DNA of 64,000 bases from Eucommia ulmoides (Eukaryota > Streptophyta > Magnoliopsida > Garryales > Eucommiaceae): NCBI GenBank assembly GCA_016647705.1, contig CM028335.1, positions 3,157,501-3,221,500 on the forward strand. Reading direction: 5' to 3'. The translations under genes were made by a program, and so were the position numbers. Below, piece by piece: positions 36,001 to 47,246 of the stretch. A model generated the notes under the pieces. That model was given only the letters and a program-made list of their open reading frames with translations, was not told the DNA's origin and ran no database searches. How positions within the stretch are numbered: the stretch's first letter is position 1; the number at the start of each line of letters is the position of its first letter.

Positions 36001-37038
36001 AGACTAGAACCCATTGGTGATATTGGATACTAGTTCATTCCAGAGTTATCTAAGTTGGTAGGAGTGGGAATGCTACTAAATGGAGAATCGTACTTATTTG
36101 TGGAAGCGAGAGCATTTAAAATGGTTACCAACTTGAGAGCTTATGGATTTGCACTCCTGTCTGGAGAGGATTCTCAGCTAGGAGGGCATATGTTCAACCT
36201 GATTCTACATCATTGCTAGATGCATCAAATATTCCCATTAGCAAAAACATGGGAAATCCATAGCATTGCATTTTTTTCTTCCTTTTTTTTACATGTGAAC
36301 AAAGGATGCTGCATGCAATTTTGCTTTATTAGCTTTATTTGGCTGTAGTATGCTTTCCTTTAGTTCTTATCTGCCGTTTCCCTTGTAATGCATCGTGAAA
36401 GCTCCCATTTCGATACATTGAATCAAAATTCACTATCACTGGTCATCTAGTTTGAGCTCATCATCCATTTTTCAATTAGCTCCTAAAATTCTATTTTGGT
36501 TGCATTTGATAGAACTTAATAGTACCTTTCTGTCTACCATCCACGAAAATTGACATTCAAATTCAGCTAAAGCTTCAATGACAGCAAAATTCATACCCTA
36601 AGTGGTTTAATATTTTTCTGTTTGAAAGTGTTATTAGCAACACATTCGATCAAATTTCAACAAAAAATCTGTAAGCAATTGAATGATTGATATATAAACG
36701 AACAGGCGATGCTCCAACACAATTTTGCAAAAATGCAAAGAAAATACCCGTGAGAATACATACTTGCTAGTGGCGCGAACTCTACTCCGCTTGGGCATGG
36801 CATTGAGCTCCTCCATAACGACGTCGACGAGACTCTGCACGGAATAGCTTCGAACGCCGCCGTAACCGGGGATGTACCGGTGGGACTGCAATTTCGATAA
36901 GCAAAACGACGTTTCCGAATGTCTCCGGCACTGCACGGCCCTGAGTATGTGAAGACGACATCGGAACGCGGCGCGAGGCGGAGACGCAGCGGAGCGGAAG
37001 ATTGAACAAGTGTTCACTGCTCTAACCGCCATTGACAT
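27014..37038 (-). CDS. RNR1: RNase II/RNR1-like 3'-5' exoribonuclease, organellar (14 exons, 797 aa predicted)
   Basis: Exons (minus strand): 36764-37038, 35028-35187, 34777-34890, 34586-34663, 34387-34518, 33376-33597, 32983-33165, 32769-32831, 32546-32652, 32315-32464, 31458-31617, 30805-31200, 29468-29692, 27014-27142. Every border is GT-AG and the phases match throughout. The Arg/Ser/Ala-rich, acid-poor first ~65 residues look like an organelle transit peptide. The RNB catalytic domain starts near residue 389. It has [14 protein letters not shown] (403-414), the metal-binding Asp cluster, and [15 protein letters not shown] (666-680), the conserved Arg motif. The last exon has an S1-like end, [18 protein letters not shown]. 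Plant RNR1 enzymes trim the 3' ends of chloroplast and mitochondrial rRNAs and mRNAs. Length is close to the usual ~800 aa. At the position of the second bacterial catalytic Asp there is Glu409 by my alignment. The coding frame appears intact. Confidence 0.93.
27361..27457. repeat. 97-bp direct repeat, left copy
   Basis: MITE sequence beginning TTTTGGCCGGTTTCACTAG directly before the plastid insert. It matches the right copy (28193-28289) at 96 of 97 positions by eye. Confidence 0.95.
27458..28192 (+). pseudogene. ycf2: Plastid ycf2 fragment in nuclear DNA (NUPT)
   Basis: The 735-bp insert translates in one open frame (from within 27478 to 28190) that is unmistakably an internal part of the very large plastid protein Ycf2. 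Landmarks are [69 protein letters not shown] and [12 protein letters not shown]. Ycf2 is an essential plastid membrane-associated AAA-type factor linked to protein import. This piece is roughly a tenth of the gene, lacks the start and end, and lies antisense in a nuclear intron, so it is not functional. The frame is still open through the insert, which points to a fairly recent transfer or little selection time. The frame runs on into MITE DNA at its end, giving a chimeric 251-codon ORF. Confidence 0.94.
28193..28289. repeat. 97-bp direct repeat, right copy
   Basis: Directly follows the plastid insert and repeats the MITE DNA of 27361-27457 with one visible mismatch. This is the signature of repair-mediated insertion at a staggered break. 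Confidence 0.95.
29877..30507. mobile_element. hAT-type MITE, copy 2 (RNR1 intron 12)
   Basis: The left end TAGAGCTGTTCATGGGC pairs with the right end, reversed, TAGATGTGTTCATGGGC. The flanking octamers CCCAGCAG and CCAAGCGG agree at 6 of 8. GGGCCGGGC-rich ends and a GGGCTAAACA/CCCTAGCTCG interior link it to copies at 5455-6095 and 59698-60228. Confidence 0.6.
30508..30720 (+). mobile_element. tRNA-derived SINE with (TAG)n/(TAA)n tail
   Basis: An A-box-weak head is followed by a B box GAGTTCAAACCTC (near 30550). The body runs to a simple tail of TAG units then TAA units and an A run (30672-30720), the usual SINE end. It abuts the right end of the hAT MITE, in RNR1 intron 12. Confidence 0.55.
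33790..33985 (-). mobile_element. Au-like SINE in RNR1 intron 5
   Basis: On the minus strand it has the tRNA-like B box GGTTCCGGGTTCAAATC region (near 33915). Then come the hallmark AGGTAAGGCTGCGTACG (near 33870), ACCCTCCTCAGACCC, and ATGGCGGGAGTCTTCGTG. This order is that of the widespread angiosperm Au SINE. The copy is diverged but nearly full length. Confidence 0.7.
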
Positions 37039-38088
37039 GCGATAAGAGCTAGATACCGGTGCTTGGAGCGTTCATGTGGAGAATGATGAACATAACCGCA
37101 GAAATGGAGAGAGAGAGAGAGATGGAATTGCTTTGGGATTTGTCTGAGACAACGCTAGAGCTTTTGCCTGCTTCTCTGCGTTTGTTGATAAAGCCCCAAT
37201 AACAGGTTCCGTTTACATGGGTAAGAGATGACCCGGCTCCGGTTTAAAAAAAAAATCTTTTTTTTTTTCTTTTTTTTTTTTTTTTTGTGTTATTGTTGTT
37301 GCATAAAGATACAAATGAGATTACGGGCATCTATCGAACGTCTCCGATCTCTCTGGAAATTGTCTGAATGACAAATTCCTTATTTCTCATTAGGCGTTTC
37401 CCAGCCAAATTTGTTGTAATTCCCTGTTGGAGTCATCTGATCTATGCTTCAAGGCCCGTGCACTACGGAACAAACCCATAGAATGCCACCCGACAAACTA
37501 CTAGATGATCTCTTATCAACCCAACAAAGCGCTCATTTCCAGTTGATCCTTTGGCACATTTATCCGTTTTAAGCTTGTAAAATCCTGTATCTATAGAGAC
37601 AATATTATTAGAGAAAAATTCTCCTATTCCCTTTAAGGGTAGAAAGCCTCCATCAGATCTTTTTCGTTTTTCTGATTATAAGGGAAAATTTTATATTTAT
37701 GTTTCAAGTATTAAGTGTTTATTTAGGGATCCTACCATTTATTAAATTGTATTTATTTTAATTTTATAACATTTTCTCTGGACCTATTTCTCTTTTTTAA
37801 GAATTGTACAAATGTAAACATGGTTTCTAAATAAATATTTAGTCATTTAGTTAACATCACATCACCTAATTATTAAATTATGTAATCTGTCTTTGAGTTA
37901 AAATTAATTAGTTGATGAATTTATTTAGTTGATATTAATTATGTCGAAAAATAAATTACTTTAAATATAAAATAAATAATATAATCAATATTAAATAGAG
38001 AATTATATAATGAAAGATTTTCATTACCAAAAATCACAAAAAAATAAAATAAAAAAATTAGGCTAATTTAATATGGGCCCCAAGGCCC
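37039..38088. other. Upstream region of RNR1 (minus-strand gene)
   Basis: The first ~200 bp hold the RNR1 leader and promoter, with a GA microsatellite at 37109-37123. A T/C-rich run at 37258-37286 follows. Beyond that the DNA is AT-rich and no gene was recognised up to the Mutator-like element. Confidence 0.4.
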
Positions 38089-38596
38089 ACTAGTATATTG
38101 ATCATATACCCATTCAACATGTGTTTTTATTAAAAAAAAAAAACAACCAAAACCCTGTCTCTCGTAATCTTGGCAAGGGCGCGTGGTAATATCTATACAT
38201 GGTAGGAATCTTTGAGGGGGGAAAGGCCAAAATTAGAACCTTCCATGTTTGAGAGGCTTTGAGCAAGCAAAATACTTCAAAGCATCGATTTCACAACCCT
38301 TGTCTTCCATTATCTTCGCCGTCTTCTTCATTCTATTCGCCGTCGACCATCAAAACCGTACCCAGCATCGGCACCGATCGAAATCAGTTGCAGCGCCGTC
38401 ATATATCTTCGACGACGTTCTTGAGGCAGGAACTTCCGGCGGAACAGTTGTAGTAGTCCATCACCCGGTTGGTGCCTTCATAGCAAGCCAATTTCAACCT
38501 GTTATTGTAGATTTTAGAATTAAAGAAAAAAATAATAAAACCTTAGTTCCGATCATCAATGAGTAATTTTCTATTTTCCCTCTCCATTTTTGCATT

Positions 38597-39300
38597 GTTG
38601 ATGTTTTTGGTTGTTAAGATGGTTAATGTGCAGTAAAAATTATTTATTGTTGTTATGTTCTTGAATTCACTCTGATTTCCATCTCTTTAGCGATGTTTGA
38701 GTTGTTAGGAATGTTAATTTGTAGCAAAAATTCATCTCATCTTTTTATTGTTGATGTTTTTTATTGTTAAGATGGTTAATGTGCAGTAAAAATTATATAT
38801 TTTTATTGTGTTTTTTAATTTCACTCTGATTTCCATCTCTTTGGTGATGTTTGAATTGTTAGGAATGTTAATTTGTAGCAAAAATTCATCTCATCTTTTC
38901 ATTGTTGATGTTTTTAGTTGTTAAGATGGTTAATGTGCAGTAAAAATTATATATTATTATTGTGTTCTTGAATTTCGCATTGATTTCCATCAATTTGGTG
39001 ATGTTTGGATTGTTAAGAATGTTAATTTATAGTAAAAATCATCTCATCTTTTCATTTTTGATATTTTGGGTGTTGAGATAGTTGATGTGGAGTAAAAATT
39101 ATATAGTGTTATTGTATTTCGCTATGATTTCCATCTCTTTGGTGATATTTGGGTTATTAGGAATGTTAATATGTAGCAAAAATACATCTCCCCTTTCATT
39201 GTTGATATTTTGGGTGTTGGGATAGTTAATGTGCAATAAAAATTATATATTGTTATTGTGTTATTGAATTTCGCTATGATTTCTATCTCTTTGGTGATGT
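38597..39300 (+). repeat. Left ~153-bp tandem array
   Basis: Units begin GTTGATGTTTT or GTTGATATTTT at 38597, 38750, 38904, ~39058 and 39201, and each contains GTTAATGTGCAGTAAAAATT and a GTTAATTTGTAGCAAAAATT half. A further unit follows the solo LTR at ~39820. Confidence 0.75.
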
Positions 39301-39311
39301 TTGGGTTGTTA

Positions 39312-39772
39312 TGTTGATTATTTCTCATAATCACAATAAAACGGAATTGAATAATAATCGTAAACATACATGAATATTAGGACACAACAATAAAGAACGA
39401 TAATCGAATACGTACTTATTTGGGTCATCGCAAGAGATTGAATCTGTCGCATTTATTTCTAATCAGATCTTCCTCCTTATGATCTATATTATTATGGTAG
39501 CGGCTCTCAATGGGAAGAAACCATTAATCTAGATTAGGGAGGGGACCTAATTATATATACTAGGGTTTCTTGTTGGGCCCTCCCATAACAGGCTTTAACG
39601 AAACCCTAAACCTACACTTGCCACTTAACTGGGCTTCTACATAAAAGACGTCACAACCCAAATCAAAATATGATCACTGATTATTTGGACTACTTAAATA
39701 ATAGACTATCCATTAACTCGTTTTTATAAAACAATTAATTCAATTAATGTTAGTCCATAAAATATTCTAACA
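39312..39772 (-). mobile_element. Solo LTR inside the left array
   Basis: The 461-bp insert starts TGTTGATTATTTC and ends TATTCTAACA, so it has TG...CA ends. It interrupts an array unit. The flanks TGTTA (39307-39311) and TATTA (39773-39777) match 4 of 5. Read on the minus strand, a TATA-like TATATATAATTAGG lies mid-way. There is no internal domain, consistent with LTR-LTR recombination. Confidence 0.6.
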
Positions 39773-40521
39773 TATTAGAAATGTTAATATGTAGCAAAAA
39801 TCCATCTCATCTATTCATTGTTGATATTTTGGGTGTTGAGATGGTTAATGTGCAGTAAAAATTAACTATTAAAGTCGTGTTCTTGAATTTCGCTCTGATT
39901 TCTCATTTTTGTTTTATGATTTCCTTATTTTGGAGTCTCTATTATTGGTTTGTAACTAGGTTTATATGAGGTTTTTGTAAGACATGAGACGTTATTATAG
40001 AATTTTAGTAGGGTATGGCTTTATTATTACAACTACTTCCCTCGTGATAGATAACGATTTTCTTGCCCTTAATTACATTGTATAATTTGTATGATGGAGT
40101 TATTATTGAAGGTCTTCTTTCTATCTCATTTCCTCTTTCATAAAAGAACAATGTTCTAAATAGTTGAAAAGAGTGATTTTTTTATTTTTTTTCCTGTTTT
40201 TTCTTTTTAATTCTGGTTTTACTTTTCTGTTTTTTTCCTTAATTATTTTAGATATCTAATGTGTAGCAATATTTGCTCATTAAATTCTTGGTTTCGATTT
40301 TCCGTCTTGATTCTCCTTATAGTTGACGTGAAAGTTGTTGAAAAAAATAGTTATTGTGTATTAAACATCAACTTTGAGTTCTTTTAGATATTTAATGTGT
40401 AGTAAAAAATTGAATATGGAAATATTGGTTTGAATTTCCATTTGTTCATTTTCATGATTGATATTTGAGTTATTGAGATATTTATTGTGTAATCAAAGAT
40501 CTAAATTGGCGGTAATGGCGG

Positions 40522-40800
40522 GTGTATCCGACGATCGGCGTGAGCGACGTACGAAAAACGACAACGATCCGTTATCACATAAGCAAACCAGAGGTAAACA
40601 GTTTAGATGCAATTTACATTAGCTTCTGTGATCTCATGGGGAATATCCGAAGGAAAATTCGTCCAACCCATATTGATGTTATGTCAGCCACTCCGTTCTG
40701 GCCATTCTTTAAAGCTTTCATTGACGGTACTGTTGGGGTACAACAATGTACTAAGAGCGACCAAGACATCCTGACACTACTGAAATATTATAATCGGTAA
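40522..40800 (+). CDS. Unrecognised 92-codon ORF in the MULE-like core
   Basis: The frame runs from MYPTIGVSDV to a TAA. It includes PTHIDVMSATPFWPFFKAF, a pattern somewhat like the leader region of plant mobile-domain or Ulp1-type MULE proteins (a T.F..LL-type motif), but the likeness is too weak to name. It could be an exon-like fragment captured by the element. Function is unknown. Confidence 0.25.
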   Translation: MYPTIGVSDVRKTTTIRYHISKPEVNSLDAIYISFCDLMGNIRRKIRPTHIDVMSATPFWPFFKAFIDGTVGVQQCTKSDQDILTLLKYYNR

Positions 40801-40924
40801 AATTTGTATTATTAATCTCAATAAAGATTATGTTGCATTGATTTTTACTGTGTATTATAATCTTTTGAACATTGTTTTATTGTCTTGTTGCTATTGTGAC
40901 ATTCAATTAATTGCTGTAAAAGCA

Positions 40925-41570
40925 GACATTTGTATCATATATCCCCCAAATCCCACAAATTCAAAAATCCAAGATGTCAATTTGTGATTTTGCCAAACAT
41001 TAAAAATTGTACCAACCCAAACATTACCAACGAGATGGAACCAAAAAGGAAATATAAGAACACGATTTCAATATATGATTTTTGCTACACATTAACAATC
41101 CTAGCAAACCAAAAATCACCAACGAGATGGAACAAGATCGAAATTCAAAAACATGACTTCAATTGTGTAATTTTTACTACACATTAACCATCTCAATAAC
41201 AAAAACATCAACAATGAAAAGAGGAGAGAGGGAAATTCATAAAATCCAAGACCCAGTTTGTGATTTTTGCTACATATTAAAAATCGTATCAACCCAAACA
41301 TCACCAATTGGATGGAAACAAAGGAAAATACAAGAACACGTTTTTAATATATAATTTTTGCTACACATTAACAATCTTAGCAAATTCAAAAATCACCAAC
41401 AAAATGGAACCAGATCGAAATTCAAAAACATGACTTCAATTGTGTAATTTTTTTCTGCACATTAACCATCTCAACAACAAAAAAAGAGAAGAGAGAAATT
41501 CATAAAATCCAAGACCCAGTTTGTGAATTTTGCTACACATTAAAAATCGTACAAACCCAAACATCAATCA
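40925..41570 (-). repeat. Right tandem array, inverted relative to the left
   Basis: Units carry TTTTGCTACACATTAA and AACCATCTCAA.AACAAAAA, which are reverse complements of the left array's TTAATGTGTAGCAAAA and TTGTTGAGATGGTT-type motifs. About four units are visible. Confidence 0.7.
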
Positions 41571-42485
41571 ATATGAAACAAAATTGTCTGATTTTTTTTA
41601 GAGCAATTATGTTCCTAATTTCTGTTCCTAGATTTGTACTTTAGGAACATAAATTAAAAGCAAAATTCAAAAAACACAAACATGTTGTGAAAACAATCCA
41701 TTCATTACCAATTGATTGTTTATTGTGAAAATATAGTCAATAGATTATCAATGGAGTGTTTGGTTTTGAAAACAAAAATCAAACAGGAACATGAAAAACA
41801 AAACCATCGCTGAACCTGCTGCTTAACATTGAATCAACATTTAAAAAATCCAAACCTGTTCTGCTTGAACCTGCTGCTCAACCTCGCTGCTTGAACCTGC
41901 TACTGCCGTCGCCGGTACTGTTTCCGTTGCCGCAAGTAACTTCTGCCGACATAGAAATGGGTGTTCGTTTTTTTTTGTTTTTGGATATATACTTGCCACC
42001 GTTATGGTCGTCTCCGGTAGCTTCTACCGCCGCAATGATCGTCGTCGGTAGCTCTTGTCGCCGCAAAGATGGTCGTCGTTTACCGAAGGTGGGTAATCTA
42101 GGGTTACCCACTTGAATTCTTTGCAAATTGGGGTAATGAAAAATTGAAATAGAAAGTTTAATCAACAAAATCTCTTCCATTTCCATAGATTGAATGAAGT
42201 AATTTGGTGGAAATTTCCTTCTTTAGCTTGATTGATGATTCCAAAAATACCTCAAGATTTCTTCCATCTCCCTCACGCGCGCGTGTGTGTGAAATGCAAA
42301 CATGGTTTTTTCTCAAAATCTAAATAATTAAATGGGTGTTTTAATATTTGGGCGTAACTATTGGGGCCCATACAAATAACTATTGTGAAAATGGGTGTTT
42401 GATTAAAAAATTCAAAAAATTATGCGTTGAGTATGTGCTTATGATTTTTTTTTATAGACTATATTTTTTAAACACAAAACATTTT

Positions 42486-43282
42486 TAATGAAAGTATTTT
42501 TGGGCACCTCTGAGTCAGCACTTGAGACTCGGTCACGTGTCAACCCTCACAATAACAGGGACGAATTCCAGAATCCACAACGCCACGCTGGAGCATACAC
42601 CAACTACGGCTCCTCCCTGGAATCTCATTTGCACCCAGAGAGGAGCGAGGAGCCCCGCAGGGACGTGCCGTTTTAAACTCTGCGTCGTTCCATCGGCGAT
42701 CAGTTTTAGGGACTCAATCGTTCACCTCGATCGGCTTCCCTTTTCACCCTGTTTCTTCTCCAAGACTCTACGGATCTCCGCTCTCCTCCACCAGTTCACT
42801 GCCGTAGGCCTAACAAAGGCTCGCGGGCTTCGCCAAATGGGCCCAAAAATCCAAGCCCAACGATTATCTCCTAAACGTCCTGGATTATCGGCTAAACATC
42901 GGGTTTCGACTAATTAATCGTGTTTAGACCCGACTAATCATCTCCAACGCCTATATATATCGGGGGCTATGTAAACCCGAGGTACGCTTTAATGACTTAC
43001 ATTACGTGCAAATTCATTTGTTTTCTTACTATATTCTGTACCTTTTCTCCCTGAGCACTGATTACCACGCCGGAGGGGCTTCACCGGGATAAACCCCGGT
43101 CTGAACCTTCTGCAGATACACTCCCTGAGGAGCAAGACTCTGGACACAGCAGGTCAGTCCTCCCAGGACCCAGCATAGCTCGCTCGGGGACTTTTCAATC
43201 GATGACTCCACCTCAGTAAGAGGACCCACCTGTCATCCGATTGCACCATACTTGAGGTGTGTACTAGTTTTATGCACCAACA
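42486..43282 (+). repeat. 5' LTR of outer retrotransposon
   Basis: 797 bp. The first bases TAATGAAAG correspond to TGATGAAGG of the 3' LTR, so the terminal TG has decayed. TATA-type CCTATATATATCGGGGG lies near 42951. It ends TATGCACCAACA. Confidence 0.95.
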
Positions 43283-43303
43283 GTTTAGCGCCGTCTGTGG
43301 GAA
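43283..43303 (+). other. Primer-binding-site region of outer retrotransposon
   Basis: Directly after the LTR: GTTTAGCGCCGTCTGTGGGA. TTGGCGCCGTCTGTGGGAA-type sequences are the usual start of the internal part of Tat-lineage plant elements; one base (A for G) differs. Confidence 0.6.
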
Positions 43304-43394
43304 CTGAGCAAAAAGCCTTCCCCTGATCACTACTCTCTACTCAGCTGAGCTTGAGTGATCACAAGGTCCAATTAGGTAGACACAGAATAGAAGA

Positions 43395-43634
43395 ATGAGA
43401 AGACATGTCGAACAATCCAATCGCATACCCCCAGCACCCACCAACGAGGATAACGACCCCCCCATAGTTAGGCAGGACCATCAATTCTGCCACCTAGGGT
43501 TGGGGGACAAACCTCAGGACCTGTGGATGCATCTCAGGTTGATCTCATTGAATGCCAACTGCAAGAGTTCAAGTCGCATGTACAGCTCCTCCTCACGTCC
43601 CTACTGCTAACCCCCACCTAAGGGGAACCATATC
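43395..43634 (+). pseudogene. gag start remnant of outer retrotransposon
   Basis: An ATG at 43395 opens MRRHVEQSNRIPPAPTNEDN, a hydrophilic start typical in position and character for Tat-type gag. A frameshift near 43530 is followed in another frame by DLIECQLQEFKSHVQLLL and a stop. The frame is then interrupted by the inner element at 43635. Confidence 0.4.
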
Positions 43635-45775
43635 TGAACGCGTCCCAATTTTCCAAAGAAAATCCAAAAAAATAGATATAAGCTTGGCGCTGGTAAAATG
43701 AGAAGGATTTTTAAAAACGTCGATTTTCTTATTAAAATACTTAAACCCGTTTTAGAAAAAAGGAGTTGCCACCTAGCATTGAGTTTAAATGATGTGCTAG
43801 GTCACTAGATTTTTCTTTTTGAAAACAAAATTAAAAAATGGCTTAAGTAAAATTTTGACTCCAAAAATAACATGGTCCGACCAGAGATTCGTTTAAAGAG
43901 TTCGGGGGTCAGTTACGCTAGGGGAAGATGTTAAGCACCCCAAGACGCCCGTCAAAAGACGGTACCTTATCCAATTAAGTCCAATTAAAATTTAAATCTG
44001 AATGTTTTTATTTTTATTTTAAAATCCTCTTCCTATACACACACATACATATACACACACATCGAGGGAAGTAATCTCCTTTCTAAATCTAAACCATTCC
44101 AATGGAAGGTTGAAAATTTTCCACCTCATCTTGTCAGCAAATTATATTCAACATGAATTAAAGAAAACGCACGCATGCATACACTTACACGCATCGAGGG
44201 GAGTAATTCCCTTCTAAACTTAAACCGTTCCAATGGAAGGTTGGGAATTTTTCACCTTATCTTGTCAGCACATTATATTAATACGAGTTAGAGAAAACAC
44301 ACACACACACACGCACGCATCGAGGAGAGTAATTCTCTTCTAAACTTAAACCGTTCCAATAGAATGTTGGGAATTTTTCACCTTATCTTGTCAGCACATT
44401 ATATTTAATACGAATTAAAGAAACATACGTACACACACGTACGCACACATCGAGGGGAGTAATTCCCTTCTAAACTTAAACCGTTCCAATGGAAGGTTAG
44501 AATTTTCTACATTATCTTGTCAGTACATTATATTTAATACGAGTTAAAGAAACACACGCACGCATACATCGAGGGGAGTAATTCCCTTCTAAACTTAAAC
44601 CGTTCCAATGGAAGGTTGGAAATTTTTCACCTTATCTTGTCAGCACATTATATTTAATATGAGTTAAAGAAACACACGCACACACATGCACGCACACACA
44701 TGCACGCACACACGCACACTCCTCAAGGAGAGTAATTTCATTCTAAACTTAAACCGTTCCAATGGAAGGTCAGAAGTTTTTCACCTCGTATTGTTAGCAC
44801 ATTATATTTAATACAAATTAAATAAAACACACACGCCCACACACTCACACTCATCAAGGGGAGTAATTTCCTTCTAAACTTAAACCGTTCCAATGGAAGG
44901 TTGGGAATTTTCCACCTCATCTTGTCAGCACATTATATTTAATACGAGTTAAAGAAACACACGCACGCACACACACACACCTTGAGAGGAGTAATTTCTT
45001 TCTGAACCTAAACCGTTCCAATGGAAGGCAGAGATATTTCCACCTCGTTTTATTTACAAAAAGAAAATATTAGAAATAAATAAATAAATAAAATAATAAT
45101 AAAAAATCTAATTTACAAAAAAAAAAATCAAAATTTAGTATAATAACAACTTATTTTAAAAATAAGAGTAATATTTACAACAGATGAAAATTTACAACCT
45201 TCTTGGAGATTTTTTTGCTTCTTCTTCCAAATTACAATAAAATAAAAATAATATTATTTTCTTCAAAATTTCTCTCCAGATTTCACTTCTCCCTCTCCCA
45301 AAAAAAAATCCTCCCCTGGTGTTGTGAGCCTTCATTCTATTTATAGGAATGAAGGTGCGAAACTCGTCCAACAAAAACCAAACGAAAAGGTAAGAAAAAG
45401 GGGGCACCCAAAAGGTGTGGGCAGAGAGCACGCTGGCCGCATATGCGACCAGTTTTTTTTTGTCGCACGTGCGACCTCAATGCAACCCCCCACCCCCGTT
45501 CAGTCCAGGCCTCTCTCGTTCTCGTCTGTTTCTTGTCCATTTTATTCCGAATTAATGCATTTTTATTCCACTTCGAAAAATCTACAAAACTAAAAAAAAT
45601 AAATAAATCAATTACTAATATTTAATTTACTTAAGAGATTAACAAAACTTAATTTAGCGGTATTAAACCGCACAAATGCGGTACAATCAAAACAAAATAA
45701 ATAAGGAAATAAAATAAAAGTAATTATAAAATAAAGTATAATTTTTTGCGAGGCGGTCAAAATGCCGTGTCTACA
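43635..45775 (-). repeat. 3' LTR of inner retrotransposon
   Basis: 2141 bp. It carries eight ~120-bp tandem units (44060-45060) and a minus-strand TATA box CCTATAAATAGAATG near 45336-45350. It lacks one arm of the palindrome present in the other LTR (near 45420-45440). Confidence 0.95.
44060..45060. repeat. Eight-unit ~120-bp tandem array in 3' LTR
   Basis: Each unit has a CA-rich microsatellite, then CATCGAGGGGAGTAATTC, then AAACTTAAACCGTTCCAATG, then TCTTGTCAGCACATTATATT. Units begin near 44061, 44190, 44317, 44446, 44566, 44720, 44851 and 44989. Confidence 0.85.
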
Positions 45776-45790
45776 GCTGCCCTTCTTTGT
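45776..45790 (-). other. Polypurine tract of inner retrotransposon
   Basis: Minus strand AAAGAAGGGCAGC directly precedes the 3' LTR start TGTAGACACGG. This is the expected plus-strand priming site. Confidence 0.7.
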
Positions 45791-47246
45791 CATGCAAGTT
45801 CCACTTGCTTGACAAAGATAAAAGGTCACGTCATTTTGATCGTCCCATTTTTTATTTTTATTTTTATTTTTATTAATGCATTTTTCAATAATAGAACAAT
45901 AAAGTAAAATGACTCATGACAATACTCATGACGAACATGTGTCTGTTTAGAGGATCGTTTAGAGCAATAATAAAAGATATTCATGACGGTACTTATGACG
46001 AACAAGTGTCAATTAAGATGATCGTTTAGAGTAATAAAAAAATGACTCCTGACGATACTCATGACAAACTCGTGTCCGTTTAGAGAATCGTTTAGAGTAA
46101 TAAAAATTATTCATGCCCCAGCCCTCTTGGCCAGGGCCCCAAAGAAAATTCAGAAGTATAAAATATGCCCCAACTTGTGACTGAGCCAGAATGAGAGAGC
46201 AAAGATATAAATGTGCCCCAGCCGAACTCTCAGATGACCGAACATTTATAGATTGCCTGCGTACCTTATTATTACGCCGAGGATCAAGTTTAGCGTAGTT
46301 CACTTCTCACCCTTTTCAGGGCAAAACGCATACTTGGACGCTCATTTAGAGCTTCTGAACTTTCAGCAATAAAAGTTTATTATTTGAGCCGGAAGGTAAG
46401 AAGTCTTTGTGATAGAGAAATCCATGCTTCCATGCCCTTTGAAATCCCTGTAATTGGACAAAAACACATGCAACACGAAAATTTAGTCTGAAAAACTTGT
46501 CACTCTTGACGACTCGCAATTCTGTTCCCCCATTTTCCGTCGCAATCCCTCGTTTGATGGCGCTTGACTTTCTCGGGATAGTATCGGGAGAATTTTCTTC
46601 GTCTCGTCCTTCCGTCAATCTTAGAGATGTACTTTCTAGAGGTTTTCTCCGGGTTGTTGGCGGGGTCTGGTTTTTGGACAACATCCCTATCAGCCTTTAT
46701 TTCTCTGCACTCGCCGATTCTCACTTTCTCTTTTCAACTAGGCATCCTCAGTGTTTAGGAGAATCATATACTCCTGCTTACTTTATATTTTTCAAATCCT
46801 GCAAAATTGATTTAACAAATATGGGAAAAACGTGTAAAACCTTACCCCAAACAGGTATCTTTATCACCAGATATGTTGACTGCGAGATTTCAAGCCAGAT
46901 TGTCTGACAAGTATGATTTCAATGCAAATTTGAGCCATATTTGATGTTCCTTTTCACAGATTCCAACTCTTGCTCGAATCCATCAAGTTCCGAACACGAA
47001 AGAGTCTTACGGTCAATGGAAGTCAGCCTTAGTGGAAATTCTAAAATGTCCCTAGGAGTGATCTAACTGTTGTTGTTGTTTTTTTTTTTTTTGGTGACAC
47101 GGTCTCTACATTTTTCTCATAGCGCTCTTTCGAGTTTTCACCATGTTCGAGCCGTACCCCTTTTTATTTATTTTTTTTTATTTTTTTTTTTTAGCAACAG
47201 ATAATCACAAATTAAAATAAACTTACTTAGAAAATAAGGACATTTA
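45791..47246 (-). other. Non-coding 3' region between integrase and 3' LTR
   Basis: About 1.45 kb without a recognisable domain. It contains three ~62-64 bp tandem units with CATGACGAAC.TGTGTC and GATCGTTTAGAG.AATAA (45905-46110). A long 3' non-coding part is common in Tat elements. Confidence 0.6.

Larger units (their letters stand above)
38089..42371. mobile_element. Mutator-like (MULE-type) element candidate
   Basis: Two tandem arrays of related ~150-bp units lie in opposite orientation (38597-39900 with interruption, and 40925-41570), around a ~1-kb core. Possible ends share TATGGGCCCCAA at 38089 and, reversed, at 42371. Long inverted arrays and a short captured-looking ORF fit MULEs. 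No transposase domain or target duplication was identified, so the class is tentative. Plus-strand GC-rich blocks near 38300-38460 and 41880-42100 may be captured gene pieces. Confidence 0.4.

Noticed and set aside
38249..38566. 105-codon plus-strand frame with a hydrophobic segment
   Set aside because: Within the Mutator-like element; no recognised domain, and an alternative frame is open over the same bases. Kept only as part of that element.
39312..39772. Cassandra-type TRIM with 5S rRNA promoter
   Set aside because: No 5S-like internal promoter block was found in the LTR; it is called a plain solo LTR.
46497..46907. 136-codon plus-strand frame
   Set aside because: In the 3' non-coding region of the inner element, no domain, overlapped by open frames on the other strand.
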